Numbered from the stretch's first letter, positions 36,613 to 46,193 are shown. The stretch is 64,000 nucleotides of DNA from an uncultured Bartonella sp. (GCF_946479275.1 NZ_CAMLFE010000005.1:248001-312000); one strand, 5' to 3'. Notes: generated from the sequence alone by a model not told the origin. Numbers and translations: made by a program.

Positions 36613-37944
36613 ATGACGCATAAAAAAATCAATTTCGGCATCATGCTTCATGGTGCAGGCGGCCATATGAATTCATGGCGCCACCCTTCTGTTCCGGCAG
36701 ATGCAAGTGTCAATATTGCTTACAATGTCAATCTTGCCAAACGCGCTGAAGCCGAGGGGCTCGCTTTCGTTTTTGTTGCCGACGGGCTTTACATCAATGA
36801 AAAATCGATCCCGCATTTTTTAAACCGCTTCGAACCGCTCACTCTTCTGTCGTTTCTTGCCGCACATACGTCGAAAATCGGTTTGGGTGGCACAGTTTCA
36901 ACTTCTTACAGCGACCCGTTTACAGTTGCGCGCCAATTTGCTTCGCTCGACCTTTTAAGTGGCGGGCGGGCTGCATGGAACATTGTAACAACTCCGCTTG
37001 AAGGGACCGCCAAAAATTATGGCCGCCCTCACCCCGATCATACATTGCGTTATGAAATTGCCAGTGAATATATTGATGTTGTCAAAGGGTTATGGTCTTC
37101 ATGGGAAGAAGATGCATTTGTTCGCAACCGTGAAACCGGCCAGTTTTTCGACCCGAAAAAAATGCACCGCGTCAATCACCACGGCAAGTTTTTTTCGGTT
37201 GAAGGACCGCTCAATATCCAGCGTTCCCCACAAGGCGAACCGGTGATTTTCCAAGCGGGTGCTTCAGAATCCGGTATCCATTTTGCCTCCAAATATGCCG
37301 AGGCGGTCTTTACTCACATCAGAGATATTGACGAGGCCAGAAACTATGCCAAGCGCATCAGGGATGGAGCGGTTGCACATGGTCGCTCGCTCAATGATGT
37401 GAAAATTTTCCCAGGCATCAACCCGATTGTCGGCCGCACCAAAGAAGAGGCAGAAGAAAAGTTCCGTGCGATACGCAATCTCGTCAACATTGAAGATGCG
37501 CTTGCCTATCTTGGCCGTTATTTCGACCATCATGATTTCACTCAATATGACCTTGACAAACCTTTCCCCGAACTTGGTGACATAGGCAAAAACAGTTTCC
37601 GTTCAACGAGCGATCGCATCAAGCAAGAGGCAAAAGAAAAAGGCCTGACTTTACGCGAAGTGGCATTGAATGAAACCACCCAGCATGGTGATTTTATCGG
37701 CAGTTATGACGAGGTCACCAACCGCATCATCGAATGGTTCGATAAAGGTGCGGCCGACGGTTTCATTCTGACCATGCAGGTAAGCGGCCAGGGCTTTGAC
37801 GATTTTTCTGCCGAAATTTTGCCTCGTCTTGAAGAACGTGGCTATTTCGATCGAAAACTTCATCATGCCACATTGCGTGAAAATCTCGGCCTTGCCATTC
37901 CCTCGAACCGTTATGCCGAAAAACAGCAAATTGTTGCGGCTTGA
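36613..37944 (+). CDS. NtaA/SnaA/DmoA-family FMN-dependent monooxygenase (YtnJ-like)
   Basis: A 443-residue member of the nitrilotriacetate/dibenzothiophene-sulfone monooxygenase family. Seen: INFGIMLHGAGGHMNSWRHP, AEAEGLAFVFVADG, TSKIGLGGTVSTSYSDPFT, RQFASLDLLSGGRAAWNIVT, and PVIFQAGASESG. GGAGATTTAAG precedes the ATG, and the gap to the previous gene is 21 bases. It requires free reduced flavin, presumably from the FMN reductase encoded next. Family members cleave C-N or C-S bonds. By analogy with YtnJ (CmoJ) and YxeK it may cleave the C-S bond of N-acetylated S-substituted cysteine. The specific substrate is inference. Confidence 0.9.
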   Translation: MTHKKINFGIMLHGAGGHMNSWRHPSVPADASVNIAYNVNLAKRAEAEGLAFVFVADGLYINEKSIPHFLNRFEPLTLLSFLAAHTSKIGLGGTVSTSYSDPFTVARQFASLDLLSGGRAAWNIVTTPLEGTAKNYGRPHPDHTLRYEIASEYIDVVKGLWSSWEEDAFVRNRETGQFFDPKKMHRVNHHGKFFSVEGPLNIQRSPQGEPVIFQAGASESGIHFASKYAEAVFTHIRDIDEARNYAKRIRDGAVAHGRSLNDVKIFPGINPIVGRTKEEAEEKFRAIRNLVNIEDALAYLGRYFDHHDFTQYDLDKPFPELGDIGKNSFRSTSDRIKQEAKEKGLTLREVALNETTQHGDFIGSYDEVTNRIIEWFDKGAADGFILTMQVSGQGFDDFSAEILPRLEERGYFDRKLHHATLRENLGLAIPSNRYAEKQQIVAA

Positions 37945-37962
37945 AACCGGAAAGATAAGAAA

Positions 37963-38577
37963 ATGAGTAAAGTGATTGTTTTTTCCGGCAGTTTCAACCG
38001 GCCATCAAAAACCACCGCTCTCGTCAATTATATTGGCGAAAAAGTGGCCAAAAAATTCGGCACAAAAGTTGTGAGCTATGACCTTCTTGATGTCGGAACC
38101 ACGCTGGGACTTGCCCAACGTGCAGACAAGCTTGAGCCGAAAGGTCAACAGATTATCGAAGAACTGACATCGGCAGACGCACTTGTTATCGGCAGTCCTG
38201 TCTATAAAGGGAGCTATCCGGGACTGTTCAAACATTTCATTGATCTTATCGAACCTGAAAGACTTTATGGAAAACCTGTGCTTCTTTCTGCAACCGGCGG
38301 CGGTGACCGTCATGCTTTGATGGTTGAACATCAATTACGCCCGCTTTTCGGTTTCTTCATGGCGCACAGCCTGCCAACTGCTATTTATGCTTCGTCACGT
38401 GATTTCGGGCCGGATAATGAAATCCGCTCGCAGGATCTCGTTTCCCGCATTGACAAAGCCGTCAATCAATTCGCCCCCTTCATCAGTGCAGAGACAGCGC
38501 ACAGTTCCGAACAAAAAACAACTGTCCAACGGGCACGCCGGACGCATGATGTTTTGCCCTTTGCGGTCAATTCGTGA
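37963..38577 (+). CDS. NAD(P)H-dependent FMN reductase
   Basis: A 204-residue flavodoxin-fold reductase that supplies reduced FMN to the two monooxygenases upstream. Seen: the phosphate loop VFSGSFNRPSKTTALV, DLLDVGTTLGLAQR, ADALVIGSPVYKGSYPGLFKHFIDLI and LLSATGGGDRHALMVEHQLRPLF, characteristic of the SsuE/MsuE family. It starts 18 bases after the preceding stop. Gene order monooxygenase, monooxygenase, reductase fits a two-component flavin system. Confidence 0.9.
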   Translation: MSKVIVFSGSFNRPSKTTALVNYIGEKVAKKFGTKVVSYDLLDVGTTLGLAQRADKLEPKGQQIIEELTSADALVIGSPVYKGSYPGLFKHFIDLIEPERLYGKPVLLSATGGGDRHALMVEHQLRPLFGFFMAHSLPTAIYASSRDFGPDNEIRSQDLVSRIDKAVNQFAPFISAETAHSSEQKTTVQRARRTHDVLPFAVNS

Positions 38578-38591
38578 GTCAGGAGACGCCG

Positions 38592-39176
38592 ATGAAACAT
38601 TTTGTCTTCACCAGTTTGAAAGACCCTCGATCAGCGCGGCTGCGTGCCGCGTTGATAGAAGAATATGACAGCCGTTATGGTAGTTTTTACGATGAGGAAG
38701 GCGCAAAAGCCGAGCTTGACCGCTATCCGGCTGAAGATTTCGCCCCGCCACGGGGAAATTTTCTTCTCCTGATTGACGGAGAAGAGACGATCGGCGGCGG
38801 CGCTTTCAAATTTTACGACGAGACGACCGCCGAGCTCAAGCGTATCTGGATTGATAACGGCTATCGCCGTCAAGGGCTTGCAGTGCTCATTCTTGATAAA
38901 CTCGAACGTCAAGCGCAATTGCAAGGTTACAAACGCGTTTATCTCACCACAGGTTTTCGCCAGCCGGAGGCTGTCAATCTCTATCTGAAAAATGGCTATA
39001 CCAATCTTTTTGATTTGAACGGCGATTGGGAAGCTTATCGCCATTTGCCATTTGAAAAAGACATCCGCAACAAAAATCACGAACTCGATCGTAATCGGGA
39101 TAACGACCTCGATAGTCATTTGCAGCCATTTTCACCTGTCAAAGCCGAAAGCGCATTGCCGCCAACCAGCCTTTGA
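38592..39176 (+). CDS. GNAT-family N-acetyltransferase
   Basis: A 194-residue acetyltransferase. I start at the ATG at 38592, which has AGGAGACGCCG directly upstream; an upstream GTG in frame at 38574 abuts the preceding stop. The acetyl-CoA motif is [18 protein letters not shown], followed by [20 protein letters not shown], a normal GNAT motif B. The last 40 residues are a charged, probably unstructured tail. In the B. subtilis ytmI operon the matching enzyme N-acetylates S-substituted cysteines before the monooxygenase acts, and the same role is the best inference here. Confidence 0.85.
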   Translation: MKHFVFTSLKDPRSARLRAALIEEYDSRYGSFYDEEGAKAELDRYPAEDFAPPRGNFLLLIDGEETIGGGAFKFYDETTAELKRIWIDNGYRRQGLAVLILDKLERQAQLQGYKRVYLTTGFRQPEAVNLYLKNGYTNLFDLNGDWEAYRHLPFEKDIRNKNHELDRNRDNDLDSHLQPFSPVKAESALPPTSL

Positions 39177-39189
39177 AAAAGGAGCCCCC

Positions 39190-41049
39190 ATGTCATCATT
39201 AACAGATATTCATACTCCCGAACTGTCCGCAAAATTCGATTCCGAAACAAAGCATTATTCGGATTGCAAGGTTGTTCCCGCACGTTATCCGCTACGAATG
39301 TTCGGCACGGTCTTTTCTGTTCTTGTCATCGGAGCCATTCTATATTCGGTTCTTACGAATGAAAAATGGGGATGGTCGGTTTTCGCGACATGGTTTTTAT
39401 CCGAACCGGTTCTTGCCGGTCTCGGGCGGACGATTTTGCTCACAATCCTTGCAACGATCGCCGGCTCGATACTGGGAACCTGCCTCGCATTGGCGCGTGT
39501 TTCAAAGTCCCCACTGCTTGCCGGCCTGTCATGGAGCTATATCTGGTTGTTGCGCTCTATACCGCTCATCGTGCTTTTGCTTATTCTCAACAATCTGGGC
39601 TATCTTTATGAAAGCGTCCGCCTCACCAATCCGTTGAATGGCGAAATACTCGTCAATTACCCGATGGTATCTTTGCTGACACCTTTTCTCGCTGCTTTCA
39701 TCGGATTGACACTCAACCAGTCGGCATTTTTTGCCGAAATCGTTCGGGGCGGAATTTTGTCAGTCGATAACGGACAACATGAAGCCGCCGCTTCGCTCGG
39801 TTTGTCGAAAAAACGGCAAGTCTTGCGCATAGTCTTGCCGCAAGCCATGCGCACCATTCTGCCAACCGGATTTAACGAAATTATCGGTTTGGCCAAAGGT
39901 ACCTCTATGGTTTACGTTTTGGCACTGCCGGAATTGTTTTATACCGTTCAGGTTATCTATCGGCGCAATCTCGAAGTCATACCGCTTTTGATGGTTGCAA
40001 CCGTCTGGTACCTTGTCATCATGACCGTGCTTTCGATTGTTCAATATTATATTGAAAGCATTTACGCTAAAGGTGCCGTGCGCAACCCGTCCGAACTTGC
40101 TTTTTCACGGATTGAACGTAGCCTCGGCAATCTTGCCCGTCATTTCGCGTTTTTCAAAACACCGTCGGCATCGTCAGCGGAAGACAAATTGACATTAAGC
40201 GATCAAATTGAAGACTTGGCGGAGAGCGAAGCTCCCTCGCTTGACGAGTGCCAGCATCCTGCCTTCGGCAATCTTTATTCGGGTGAAGGCGCAGAAGTCA
40301 ATGTTCACAATGTGTCGAAATATTTCGGTGCCAACAAGGTGTTGGAGAATGTCAGTCTTAGCGTGCCGGCAGGTAGTGTAACCGTCATTCTTGGACCATC
40401 CGGTTCGGGTAAATCCACATTGCTTAGAACAATCAACCACCTTGAACGCGTCGATAGCGGCTTCATTGATGTTGATGGCGAACTGATCGGCTATCGCAGA
40501 GAAGCAAACACGCTTTATGAACTCAAAGAAAAAGACATTTTGAAACAACGGGCCGATATTGCCATGGTGTTCCAGAATTTCAATCTGTTTCCGCATTTGA
40601 CGGTTCTCGAAAACATTATCGAAGCCCCGACACAAGTTAAAAAACTTCCCTATAAAATTGCCGTTCAGGAAGCGCTCGATCTTCTGGAACGGGTAGGCTT
40701 GAAAGACAAAGCCGATGTCTATCCCCGTCAGCTTTCCGGCGGCCAACAACAACGCGTCGCCATTGCCCGTGCTTTGGCACTTCGCCCCAAAGTTCTGCTT
40801 TTTGATGAACCGACATCCGCGCTTGATCCGGAACTTGTCGGAGAGGTTCTTGATGTCATCAAAGAGTTGGCCCGCTCCGGTTCGACACTTATCGTTGTCA
40901 CCCATGAAATCGGTTTTGCCCGTGAGGTCGCAGATACAATCGTTTTCATGGAACATGGAAAAATAAATGAAATCGGAAGCCCTGAGGAGGTCTTCAACCA
41001 CACAAAACAGGCACGGACAAAAGCCTTTTTAAACAAGGTGTTAAAATAA
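39190..41049 (+). CDS. Amino-acid ABC transporter, fused permease and ATP-binding protein
   Basis: 619 residues from the ATG at 39190 (AAGGAGCCCCC upstream; the frame extends further into the previous gene but without reason). Residues about 35-320 are a polar-amino-acid permease with several membrane helices and the EAA loop [20 protein letters not shown]. Residues about 365-615 are the ATPase: Walker [11 protein letters not shown]-loop [14 protein letters not shown], signature LSGGQQQR, Walker [14 protein letters not shown] and H-loop VTHEIGFA. Two TcyL/M and TcyN functions are fused in one chain, so a homodimer would form a full transporter. The two binding proteins downstream are its likely partners. 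Cystine or S-modified cysteine is the inferred substrate. Confidence 0.92.
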   Translation: MSSLTDIHTPELSAKFDSETKHYSDCKVVPARYPLRMFGTVFSVLVIGAILYSVLTNEKWGWSVFATWFLSEPVLAGLGRTILLTILATIAGSILGTCLALARVSKSPLLAGLSWSYIWLLRSIPLIVLLLILNNLGYLYESVRLTNPLNGEILVNYPMVSLLTPFLAAFIGLTLNQSAFFAEIVRGGILSVDNGQHEAAASLGLSKKRQVLRIVLPQAMRTILPTGFNEIIGLAKGTSMVYVLALPELFYTVQVIYRRNLEVIPLLMVATVWYLVIMTVLSIVQYYIESIYAKGAVRNPSELAFSRIERSLGNLARHFAFFKTPSASSAEDKLTLSDQIEDLAESEAPSLDECQHPAFGNLYSGEGAEVNVHNVSKYFGANKVLENVSLSVPAGSVTVILGPSGSGKSTLLRTINHLERVDSGFIDVDGELIGYRREANTLYELKEKDILKQRADIAMVFQNFNLFPHLTVLENIIEAPTQVKKLPYKIAVQEALDLLERVGLKDKADVYPRQLSGGQQQRVAIARALALRPKVLLFDEPTSALDPELVGEVLDVIKELARSGSTLIVVTHEIGFAREVADTIVFMEHGKINEIGSPEEVFNHTKQARTKAFLNKVLK

Positions 41050-41099
41050 TACGACAATTTAAAAAAATCGGCAATTTGCCAAATAGTATGAGGTTTTTG

Positions 41100-42050
41100 A
41101 TGAGTTTATTCGGTAATAATTTCGGAGTGAGAGCACTGCTTATCGCTGTAAGTTTGACATTTACGCAAGCTTCATGGTCTGAAAGCGTGCCACTTGATCT
41201 ATCAGTGGAACAGCCCGGTCGCCCGCATACGACTTTAAGTCAGGAGCGCGCGAACGAAGTTGCCAATGTGCCTTTCGTGAAAAAGGATACATTGACAATC
41301 GCATTCAGCACGAACAGCAGCCTTCCCTTGCACGACTATGCGAGCGACGCAAAAACATGGATAGGATCGGATGCCGATCTTGTTTCAGCCATCGCCGAAC
41401 GTATGGGCAAAAAACTCGAAATCATCAATATCAATTGGGCAGATTGGCCATTGGGTCTATCAAGCGGCAAATATGATGGTGTCATTGCTAATCTGACAGT
41501 GACTGAAGAGCGCAAAGAAAAATTCGATTTCGCTACCTACCGCCACGACATCATCGGCATTTATGTCAAGAAATCGAGCTCCATAAAAGAAATCAAAGAA
41601 GCAAAAGATATTGCCGGTTTGCGGGTGATTACCGATGCCGGTACAAATCAGGAAAAACTTCTGCTTCAGTGGAATGATGAAAACGTCAAAAACGGTTTGA
41701 AACCGGTTGAGGTACAATATTATGACGACCGCGCCTTGCAAACGCTGGCTTTGGATAGCGACCGCGCCGATGCCATTTTCAGTGTCAATGCCATGCAATC
41801 GCTCGTGGCAGCCACAACCGGTAAAACAAGGCTCGTCGGAACTGTCAACGGGGGCTGGCCACTAACCGCCGATATTGCTGTGGGTCTGCCTAAAAACAGC
41901 CCGCTTACCAAACCGGTTGCAGATTGTATCAACGACCTTATCGCCGACGGTACCTATGAAAAAATCCTGAAACGTTGGAACCTCTGGGAAGAAGGCATTT
42001 CTCAATCGCAAATCAATCCCCCCGGTCTGCCAAAACCGCAAGCCAAATAA
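41100..42050 (+). CDS. Periplasmic amino-acid-binding protein of the organosulfur transporter (1)
   Basis: A 316-residue SBP family 3 protein. The ATG at 41100 has TGAGG at a good distance; in-frame ATG 41088 and TTG 41076 are alternatives. A signal peptide ends near TQASWS. The mature part has the usual DADLVSAIAERMGKKLE, LSSGKYDGVIANLTVTEERKEKFDF and YVKKSSSIKEIKEAKDIAGL blocks, with a TNQEKLL segment replacing the common GTTxE pocket. It pairs with the fused transporter encoded immediately before it. It shares the same overall pattern as the next gene, so the two are paralogues. Confidence 0.9.
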   Translation: MSLFGNNFGVRALLIAVSLTFTQASWSESVPLDLSVEQPGRPHTTLSQERANEVANVPFVKKDTLTIAFSTNSSLPLHDYASDAKTWIGSDADLVSAIAERMGKKLEIININWADWPLGLSSGKYDGVIANLTVTEERKEKFDFATYRHDIIGIYVKKSSSIKEIKEAKDIAGLRVITDAGTNQEKLLLQWNDENVKNGLKPVEVQYYDDRALQTLALDSDRADAIFSVNAMQSLVAATTGKTRLVGTVNGGWPLTADIAVGLPKNSPLTKPVADCINDLIADGTYEKILKRWNLWEEGISQSQINPPGLPKPQAK

Positions 42051-42147
42051 AAATCAGGTCGAATAAAAGTCCTGCCAAAGAGAGTTCGGCGCAAGTCGAA
42101 CTCTATCACAGAGCTATAAAATTTGTCACGCCAACCGTGAGGCACCC

Positions 42148-43089
42148 ATGAAGAAGACCAAAATTTTCGTTCCGTTATTTTTCATCGGCTTCCTTGCGGA
42201 AACAATGCTCAACGCTTCTGCTCTTGACCAGAAGCTATTTTTTGACACCTCTGCCAAACAGGACGGCCGTATTCACGTCGAAAAAAACGAAGATGCAATC
42301 AAGGCCATTCCGCAAGATTATCAATTCGTCAATAAAGATAAATTGACAATTGCTGTTACTCCAAGTGATCCGCCTTTATCATTTTATGCAAGTGACGCAA
42401 AAACGCCCGTCGGTTCGGAAGTCGACTTCGCTTCGGCAATAGCTGAAAGTCTTGGAAAACAGCTTGAACTCGTAGCCATACCGTGGATTGATTGGTCACT
42501 TGGCCTGTCATCGGGAAAATATGATGCCGTTCTTGCCAATATCGGTGTCACCGAAGCGCGCAAGAAAAAGTTCGATTTCTCGACTTACCGGAAAGGCATT
42601 CACGGCTTTTATGTAAAAAGTGATAGTCCGATCAAAAAAATTGAAAAGCCTGAAGATCTCGCCGGGTATCGGGTTATCGTCGGTGGCGGTACCAATCAGG
42701 AGCGTATCATGTTACGCTGGAATGATATTGTTACTCATGAAAAGCTAAAGCCGATCGTGCTTCAGGACTATGATGATAGTGCTGCAAAACTGCTTGCTCT
42801 CCAGTCAGGGCGGGCAGATGTCATTGTCGGCCCGCATGCGCAATTGGTCTATTTTTCATTGCGCGACAACAATTTGCGCAAAGTCGGAACACTTATTGCC
42901 GGTTGGCCGGATCGTTCCGACGTTTCGGTTGTGACAAGAAAATCAAGCGGCCTTGCAGAACCTGTTACCATTGCGATCAATGGTTTTATAAAGTCGGGCG
43001 CTTACGGAAAAATTCTCGCCAGATGGCATCTGGAAGATGAAGCACTCAACGGTTCTGAAACCAATCCCAAAGGCATGGCAGAAGAATAG
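42148..43089 (+). CDS. Periplasmic amino-acid-binding protein of the organosulfur transporter (2)
   Basis: A 313-residue paralogue of the preceding protein, with a signal peptide (MKKTKIFVPLFFIGFLAETMLNASA). It has matching blocks EVDFASAIAESLGKQLE, LSSGKYDAVLANIGVTEARKKKFDF and GGGTNQERIML. The 97-base gap before it contains no clear terminator. Two receptors for one transporter also occur in B. subtilis (TcyJ, TcyK), and they would widen the range of S-compounds taken up. Ligand unknown. Confidence 0.9.
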   Translation: MKKTKIFVPLFFIGFLAETMLNASALDQKLFFDTSAKQDGRIHVEKNEDAIKAIPQDYQFVNKDKLTIAVTPSDPPLSFYASDAKTPVGSEVDFASAIAESLGKQLELVAIPWIDWSLGLSSGKYDAVLANIGVTEARKKKFDFSTYRKGIHGFYVKSDSPIKKIEKPEDLAGYRVIVGGGTNQERIMLRWNDIVTHEKLKPIVLQDYDDSAAKLLALQSGRADVIVGPHAQLVYFSLRDNNLRKVGTLIAGWPDRSDVSVVTRKSSGLAEPVTIAINGFIKSGAYGKILARWHLEDEALNGSETNPKGMAEE

Positions 43090-43103
43090 CGGAGCATTAT
43101 CTC

Positions 43104-44054
43104 ATGAAAATCCATCACAATATCACCGAACTCATTGGCAAGACTCCACTTGTCGAGCTTCATCAATACGGCAAGAAACATCATTTGAAATCCCGTATTA
43201 TTGCCAAACTGGAATATCTCAATCCGGCAGGCAGTATAAAAGACCGTGCCGCTTTGAATATGATTAATGAAGCGGAAAAATCCGGCAAGCTGAAAAAGGG
43301 CGATACCATTGTCGATGTTACAAGCGGCAATACAGGCATTGCGCTTGCCGCAGTGGCCGCAGCCAAAGGCTATGCAACGAAATTCTATGTGAGCGATAAT
43401 ATCAGCGCCGACAAAATAAAACTTCTCAAGCTTTATGGTGCGGAAGTGGTTGCGGTTGAAAACGCTTTTTTCATGGATCCGGAAGCATTGGAAAAAATGG
43501 CTGCCCGCATCGTGTCGGAAAATCCGGACGCCTTTTTTATCGACCAATTGGCCAATCCCGATAATCCGAAGGTTCATATTGTCTCGACCGGTCCTGAAAT
43601 CTGGGAAGGTACAGATGGTCAGGTGGATATTCTGGTGTGTGCCATGGGCACAGGCGGAACAGTGTCGGGAACCGGAAAATATTTGAAATCGAAAAATCCC
43701 AAAATCAAAGTTGTTATTGCAGAACCGGCAGAAACCTCGCTTCCGAGTGAAGAAAACCCCTATCCCGATGAAATTGACGGGGTGCACAAGGTAAGTGAAG
43801 TGCCTCCAGAGTCTCTGCCAAAGAACTATGCGGCAGAAGTGGTTGATGAAATTTTTTCACTCGACACCGCGGATGCTCTTAATGTTCAACGTGATCTCTT
43901 AACAACCGAGGGAATATTCCCCGGTGTTTCAGCCGCTGCTATTTTATGGACAGCAACCCGCCTTGCCGAACGGGAAGAAAATAAAGGCAAAATGATTGTT
44001 GCAATTTTCCCTGATAGCGGCGAACGTTATTTGAGTGCTGCAACAAAGAACTAA
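43104..44054 (+). CDS. cysK: Cysteine synthase (PLP-dependent, CysK family)
   Basis: A 316-residue O-acetylserine sulfhydrylase-type enzyme that makes cysteine from O-acetylserine and sulfide. Seen: IGKTPLVEL, NPAGSIKDRAA with PLP-binding Lys46, the substrate loop TSGNTGIAL, the phosphate loop GTGGTVSGTGKYLK and C-terminal PDSGERYLS. It starts 14 bases after the previous stop and ends the operon before a strong terminator. Its placement suggests it captures sulfide or reduced sulfur released by the monooxygenases; alternatively it is a paralogue using another thiol donor or S-substituted serine. It may not be the main housekeeping CysK of the genome. Confidence 0.88.
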   Translation: MKIHHNITELIGKTPLVELHQYGKKHHLKSRIIAKLEYLNPAGSIKDRAALNMINEAEKSGKLKKGDTIVDVTSGNTGIALAAVAAAKGYATKFYVSDNISADKIKLLKLYGAEVVAVENAFFMDPEALEKMAARIVSENPDAFFIDQLANPDNPKVHIVSTGPEIWEGTDGQVDILVCAMGTGGTVSGTGKYLKSKNPKIKVVIAEPAETSLPSEENPYPDEIDGVHKVSEVPPESLPKNYAAEVVDEIFSLDTADALNVQRDLLTTEGIFPGVSAAAILWTATRLAEREENKGKMIVAIFPDSGERYLSAATKN

Positions 44055-44068
44055 AACAATTGCATATT

Positions 44069-44102
44069 TGCGGGCAGATGAACTTTGCCCGCAATTTTTT
44101 TA
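44069..44102 (+). terminator. Rho-independent terminator of the organosulfur operon
   Basis: TGCGGGCA and TGCCCGCA pair as a perfect 8-bp stem (nine-base loop) followed by a run of T from 44095. It lies 15 bases after the cysteine synthase stop and marks the operon end. Confidence 0.92.
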
Positions 44103-44536
44103 AAAAATATTTGCAGTTTCAAGTTTTTCATTCCCCGTAATGACTTTTTGCGAAAACTCAAAACCGAACGGAAAAGTTTTTATACTGTCAACGCCGAAAA
44201 CCAAAAACTTTTTATTTTCGGCTTTAACCACGTCATTCGGTTAAACAAAATCAGACCATAGAACCCGAAACTGGATTTTTATAATCTGCCTCGCGCTGGC
44301 AGCAAACAGGAATGATCAAACAAACGGCAGAAAGTTTTGAAATATGAATTGGCATTTTAAAGCCGCTTATTTTCCTGCTCTGTATATTTGCAGGTAACAC
44401 GCGCATTGATCTTGTTAATTTAAAAATATGCCCGTCAAGTTTGAAAAAACAATTGCCTAACTAGAGCACGAGTAAGCTAGTTTTAAAAGCGTCAAGCTTT
44501 TCGCGTGGTTCAAACGTGCCAATACAATGAACTGTT
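44103..44536. other. Intergenic region, nothing recognised
   Basis: About 430 bases between the operon terminator and the convergent oxidoreductase gene. I see no ORF, tRNA or named motif. The CTAGAGCACGAG stretch at 44460 with CAAGCTTTTCGCG near 44493 resembles short dispersed elements of rhizobial intergenic DNA, without proof. Confidence 0.4.
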
Positions 44537-45091
44537 TTATTTGCCGTTACAAAATTGTTTGGTAATTTCCGCCACATGATGTCCGAGATATTTGGCTGTG
44601 TTTAAATCTTCTATTTTTCGTGTGACATCCGGTGACGCATTATCCGACTGTGCCATAGCGCCGAGCCAGCTTCCGATGCCATTAAGATCATTGCATGTTT
44701 TACCGGAAAGCAAACCGAGATTGACCCATATCATCGCATGTTGGGCGGCAAAAAGGCTCATTGTCATCAAACGGTTGAGCTTGTCGCCATGTTCGGCTCC
44801 CGAATTGGTAAAACCTGCCGCAATCTTGTTGCGCCATTTCTGTTCAACAAAAGCCGGACCGGTTGAATCTTCCATGAATTGTTTGAAACGTGCACTCACC
44901 GTACCATTATAGGTAGGCGAGCCGAAAATGATCGCATCGGCATTTTCAAGCAAGTTCCAATTGACTGGTTTTTCATCAAGCCCGATCAAAAATGTTTCGG
45001 CATTTTGTACTTCTTTCGCTCCCTCTTCGACATAATGCGCCAATTTTTCCGTGTGCCCGAAGCCACTATGATAAACAATTGCTATTTTCAT
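44537..45091 (-). CDS. Flavodoxin-fold NAD(P)H:quinone oxidoreductase-like protein
   Basis: A 184-residue WrbA-related flavoprotein. Seen: the FMN phosphate loop IVYHSGFGHTEKLA, then ADAIIFGSPTYNGTVSARFKQFMEDS and AAGFTNSGAEHGDKLNRL, which are the flavin and subunit contacts of this family. The last third lacks the longest WrbA insertion, so it is a shorter variant. I start at the ATG at 45091 with AGAGG about 11 bases upstream; a TTG at 45100 is possible. It is probably a two-electron quinone reductase in oxidative defence. Monocistronic as far as can be seen. Confidence 0.85.
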   Translation of the reverse strand: MKIAIVYHSGFGHTEKLAHYVEEGAKEVQNAETFLIGLDEKPVNWNLLENADAIIFGSPTYNGTVSARFKQFMEDSTGPAFVEQKWRNKIAAGFTNSGAEHGDKLNRLMTMSLFAAQHAMIWVNLGLLSGKTCNDLNGIGSWLGAMAQSDNASPDVTRKIEDLNTAKYLGHHVAEITKQFCNGK

Positions 45092-45375
45092 CTTCGCCAA
45101 AACCTCTAAAAAACGCGACTGACGGGGAAAGAAAAACGGTATCTTCCAGTCATCGGAAAGCTAATTCTAACAATATTTTATCGTTCTGTTTTCTTCGAAT
45201 TTTTTGTTAAAGATATGATTGTTATTCATGAATAGTGAAAGTGAAAGTGAAAGCTTCATGAACGGGAAAAACTGAAGACCGGCATAAGCAAAATTGCTGA
45301 CGTAAATGGATGTCTGCGAACGATTATTTTTCAACTCGGGTTAAACAAAACACGAAATAGAGATTGATTTGTCGG

Positions 45376-45930
45376 TCATTCGATATTTGAGGGGAACAAT
45401 GAAATTTTTGAATGATCGTGACGTTTCACAAATTTTATAGATGTGAGCGGAGCAATATCAATTTTGAATAAAGATGAAAGCGGTGCTTTCAACACGTCAA
45501 TCATAACCATTCGCAAAAAATTGGCGTCGGCGACAATCAATGTCGGTTCGGCATAATTCACGTGTTCAAGCCAGTCTACGGTCTTGTCATAAAGGGTTTT
45601 GAAAGAGGTTCCTCCATGTGGGGCTGAATAAGGGTCGCTCAACCATTGCTCAAGCTCGTCTTCCTCCTCCTTTGCAAGTTCTTTCAAAGCTTTTCTTTGC
45701 CAATGGCCGTAATCGATAACAGGAATTGAGAAATCTATTTTGAAATTAAGTCCCAATAATTCGACCGTGCGGATAGACGAGGTGAGATTGGCGCAAACAA
45801 TATTCATGCTCTTTTGAACCGAAAATTTTTCGGGCAAAAGAACATCGCTATCAAGACTTTCATTACCGGGAAAAATGCCACGCTGTTCGGCACGTGTCAT
45901 GCCATGAGTCATAATAATAATTTCCGCCAT
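45376..45930 (-). CDS. Histidine-phosphatase-family protein of the cobalt-transport locus, catalytic residues altered
   Basis: About 184 residues from the ATG at 45930 (GGGAAG upstream; the frame runs on to a TTG at 45960). The fold signature is recognisable: IMTHGMTRAEQRGIFPGNESL at the start, IDYGHWQRKAL, DPYSAPHGGTSFKTL and IAPLTSIKF. It corresponds to the phosphoglycerate-mutase-like protein that accompanies CbtA/CbtB in rhizobia. The RHG motif is THG, and the second catalytic His position reads VADANFLRM instead of a THAAxIRA-like motif, so phosphatase activity is doubtful. It is divergent from the riboswitch-controlled cbtBA genes. A role in cobalamin or cobalt handling is inferred from context only. 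Confidence 0.75.
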   Translation of the reverse strand: MAEIIIMTHGMTRAEQRGIFPGNESLDSDVLLPEKFSVQKSMNIVCANLTSSIRTVELLGLNFKIDFSIPVIDYGHWQRKALKELAKEEEDELEQWLSDPYSAPHGGTSFKTLYDKTVDWLEHVNYAEPTLIVADANFLRMVMIDVLKAPLSSLFKIDIAPLTSIKFVKRHDHSKISLFPSNIE

Positions 45931-46034
45931 TTCGCTTCCCGATCTTTTTGTTTCATCCAAACACGATCAATTTCCAGATTGTCACAGACAGTAATCTAGT
46001 AGTTTTAAACAGAATTTGACAGGGATTTTGCTTG

Positions 46035-46150
46035 AGACTATGGTGAGCCTCACATTCAATTTCGTGGAACCCGGTGTCAATCCGGGGCGGTCGCGCCACT
46101 GTGACTGTCTACCAATCATGGGACAGAAGCCAGAACTTCGATTTGATTGC
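46035..46150 (+). promoter_or_regulatory. Cobalamin (B12) riboswitch
   Basis: The leader contains the B12-box core in order: GGAACCCGGTGTCAATCCGG, then GGTCGCGCCACTGTGA and GCCAGAA about 35 bases later. These match the conserved GAA-CCGGTG-AATCCGG / CGC-ACTGTGA / GCCAG elements. It lies 45 bases before the cbtB start. Bound adenosylcobalamin is expected to switch the downstream genes off. Confidence 0.92.
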
Positions 46151-46193
46151 TTTTTCCTTAAACTCAAGGACGCGTTATCCTGAAGGAGGTTTC

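Noticed and set aside
40195..41001. A 268-codon minus-strand ORF opposite the fused amino-acid transporter
   Set aside because: It overlaps the ATPase motifs on the plus strand and has no recognisable family features.
44460..44530. Possible tRNA-like or small RNA segment
   Set aside because: No cloverleaf pairing or TTCRA loop in the right context, and no terminator attached.
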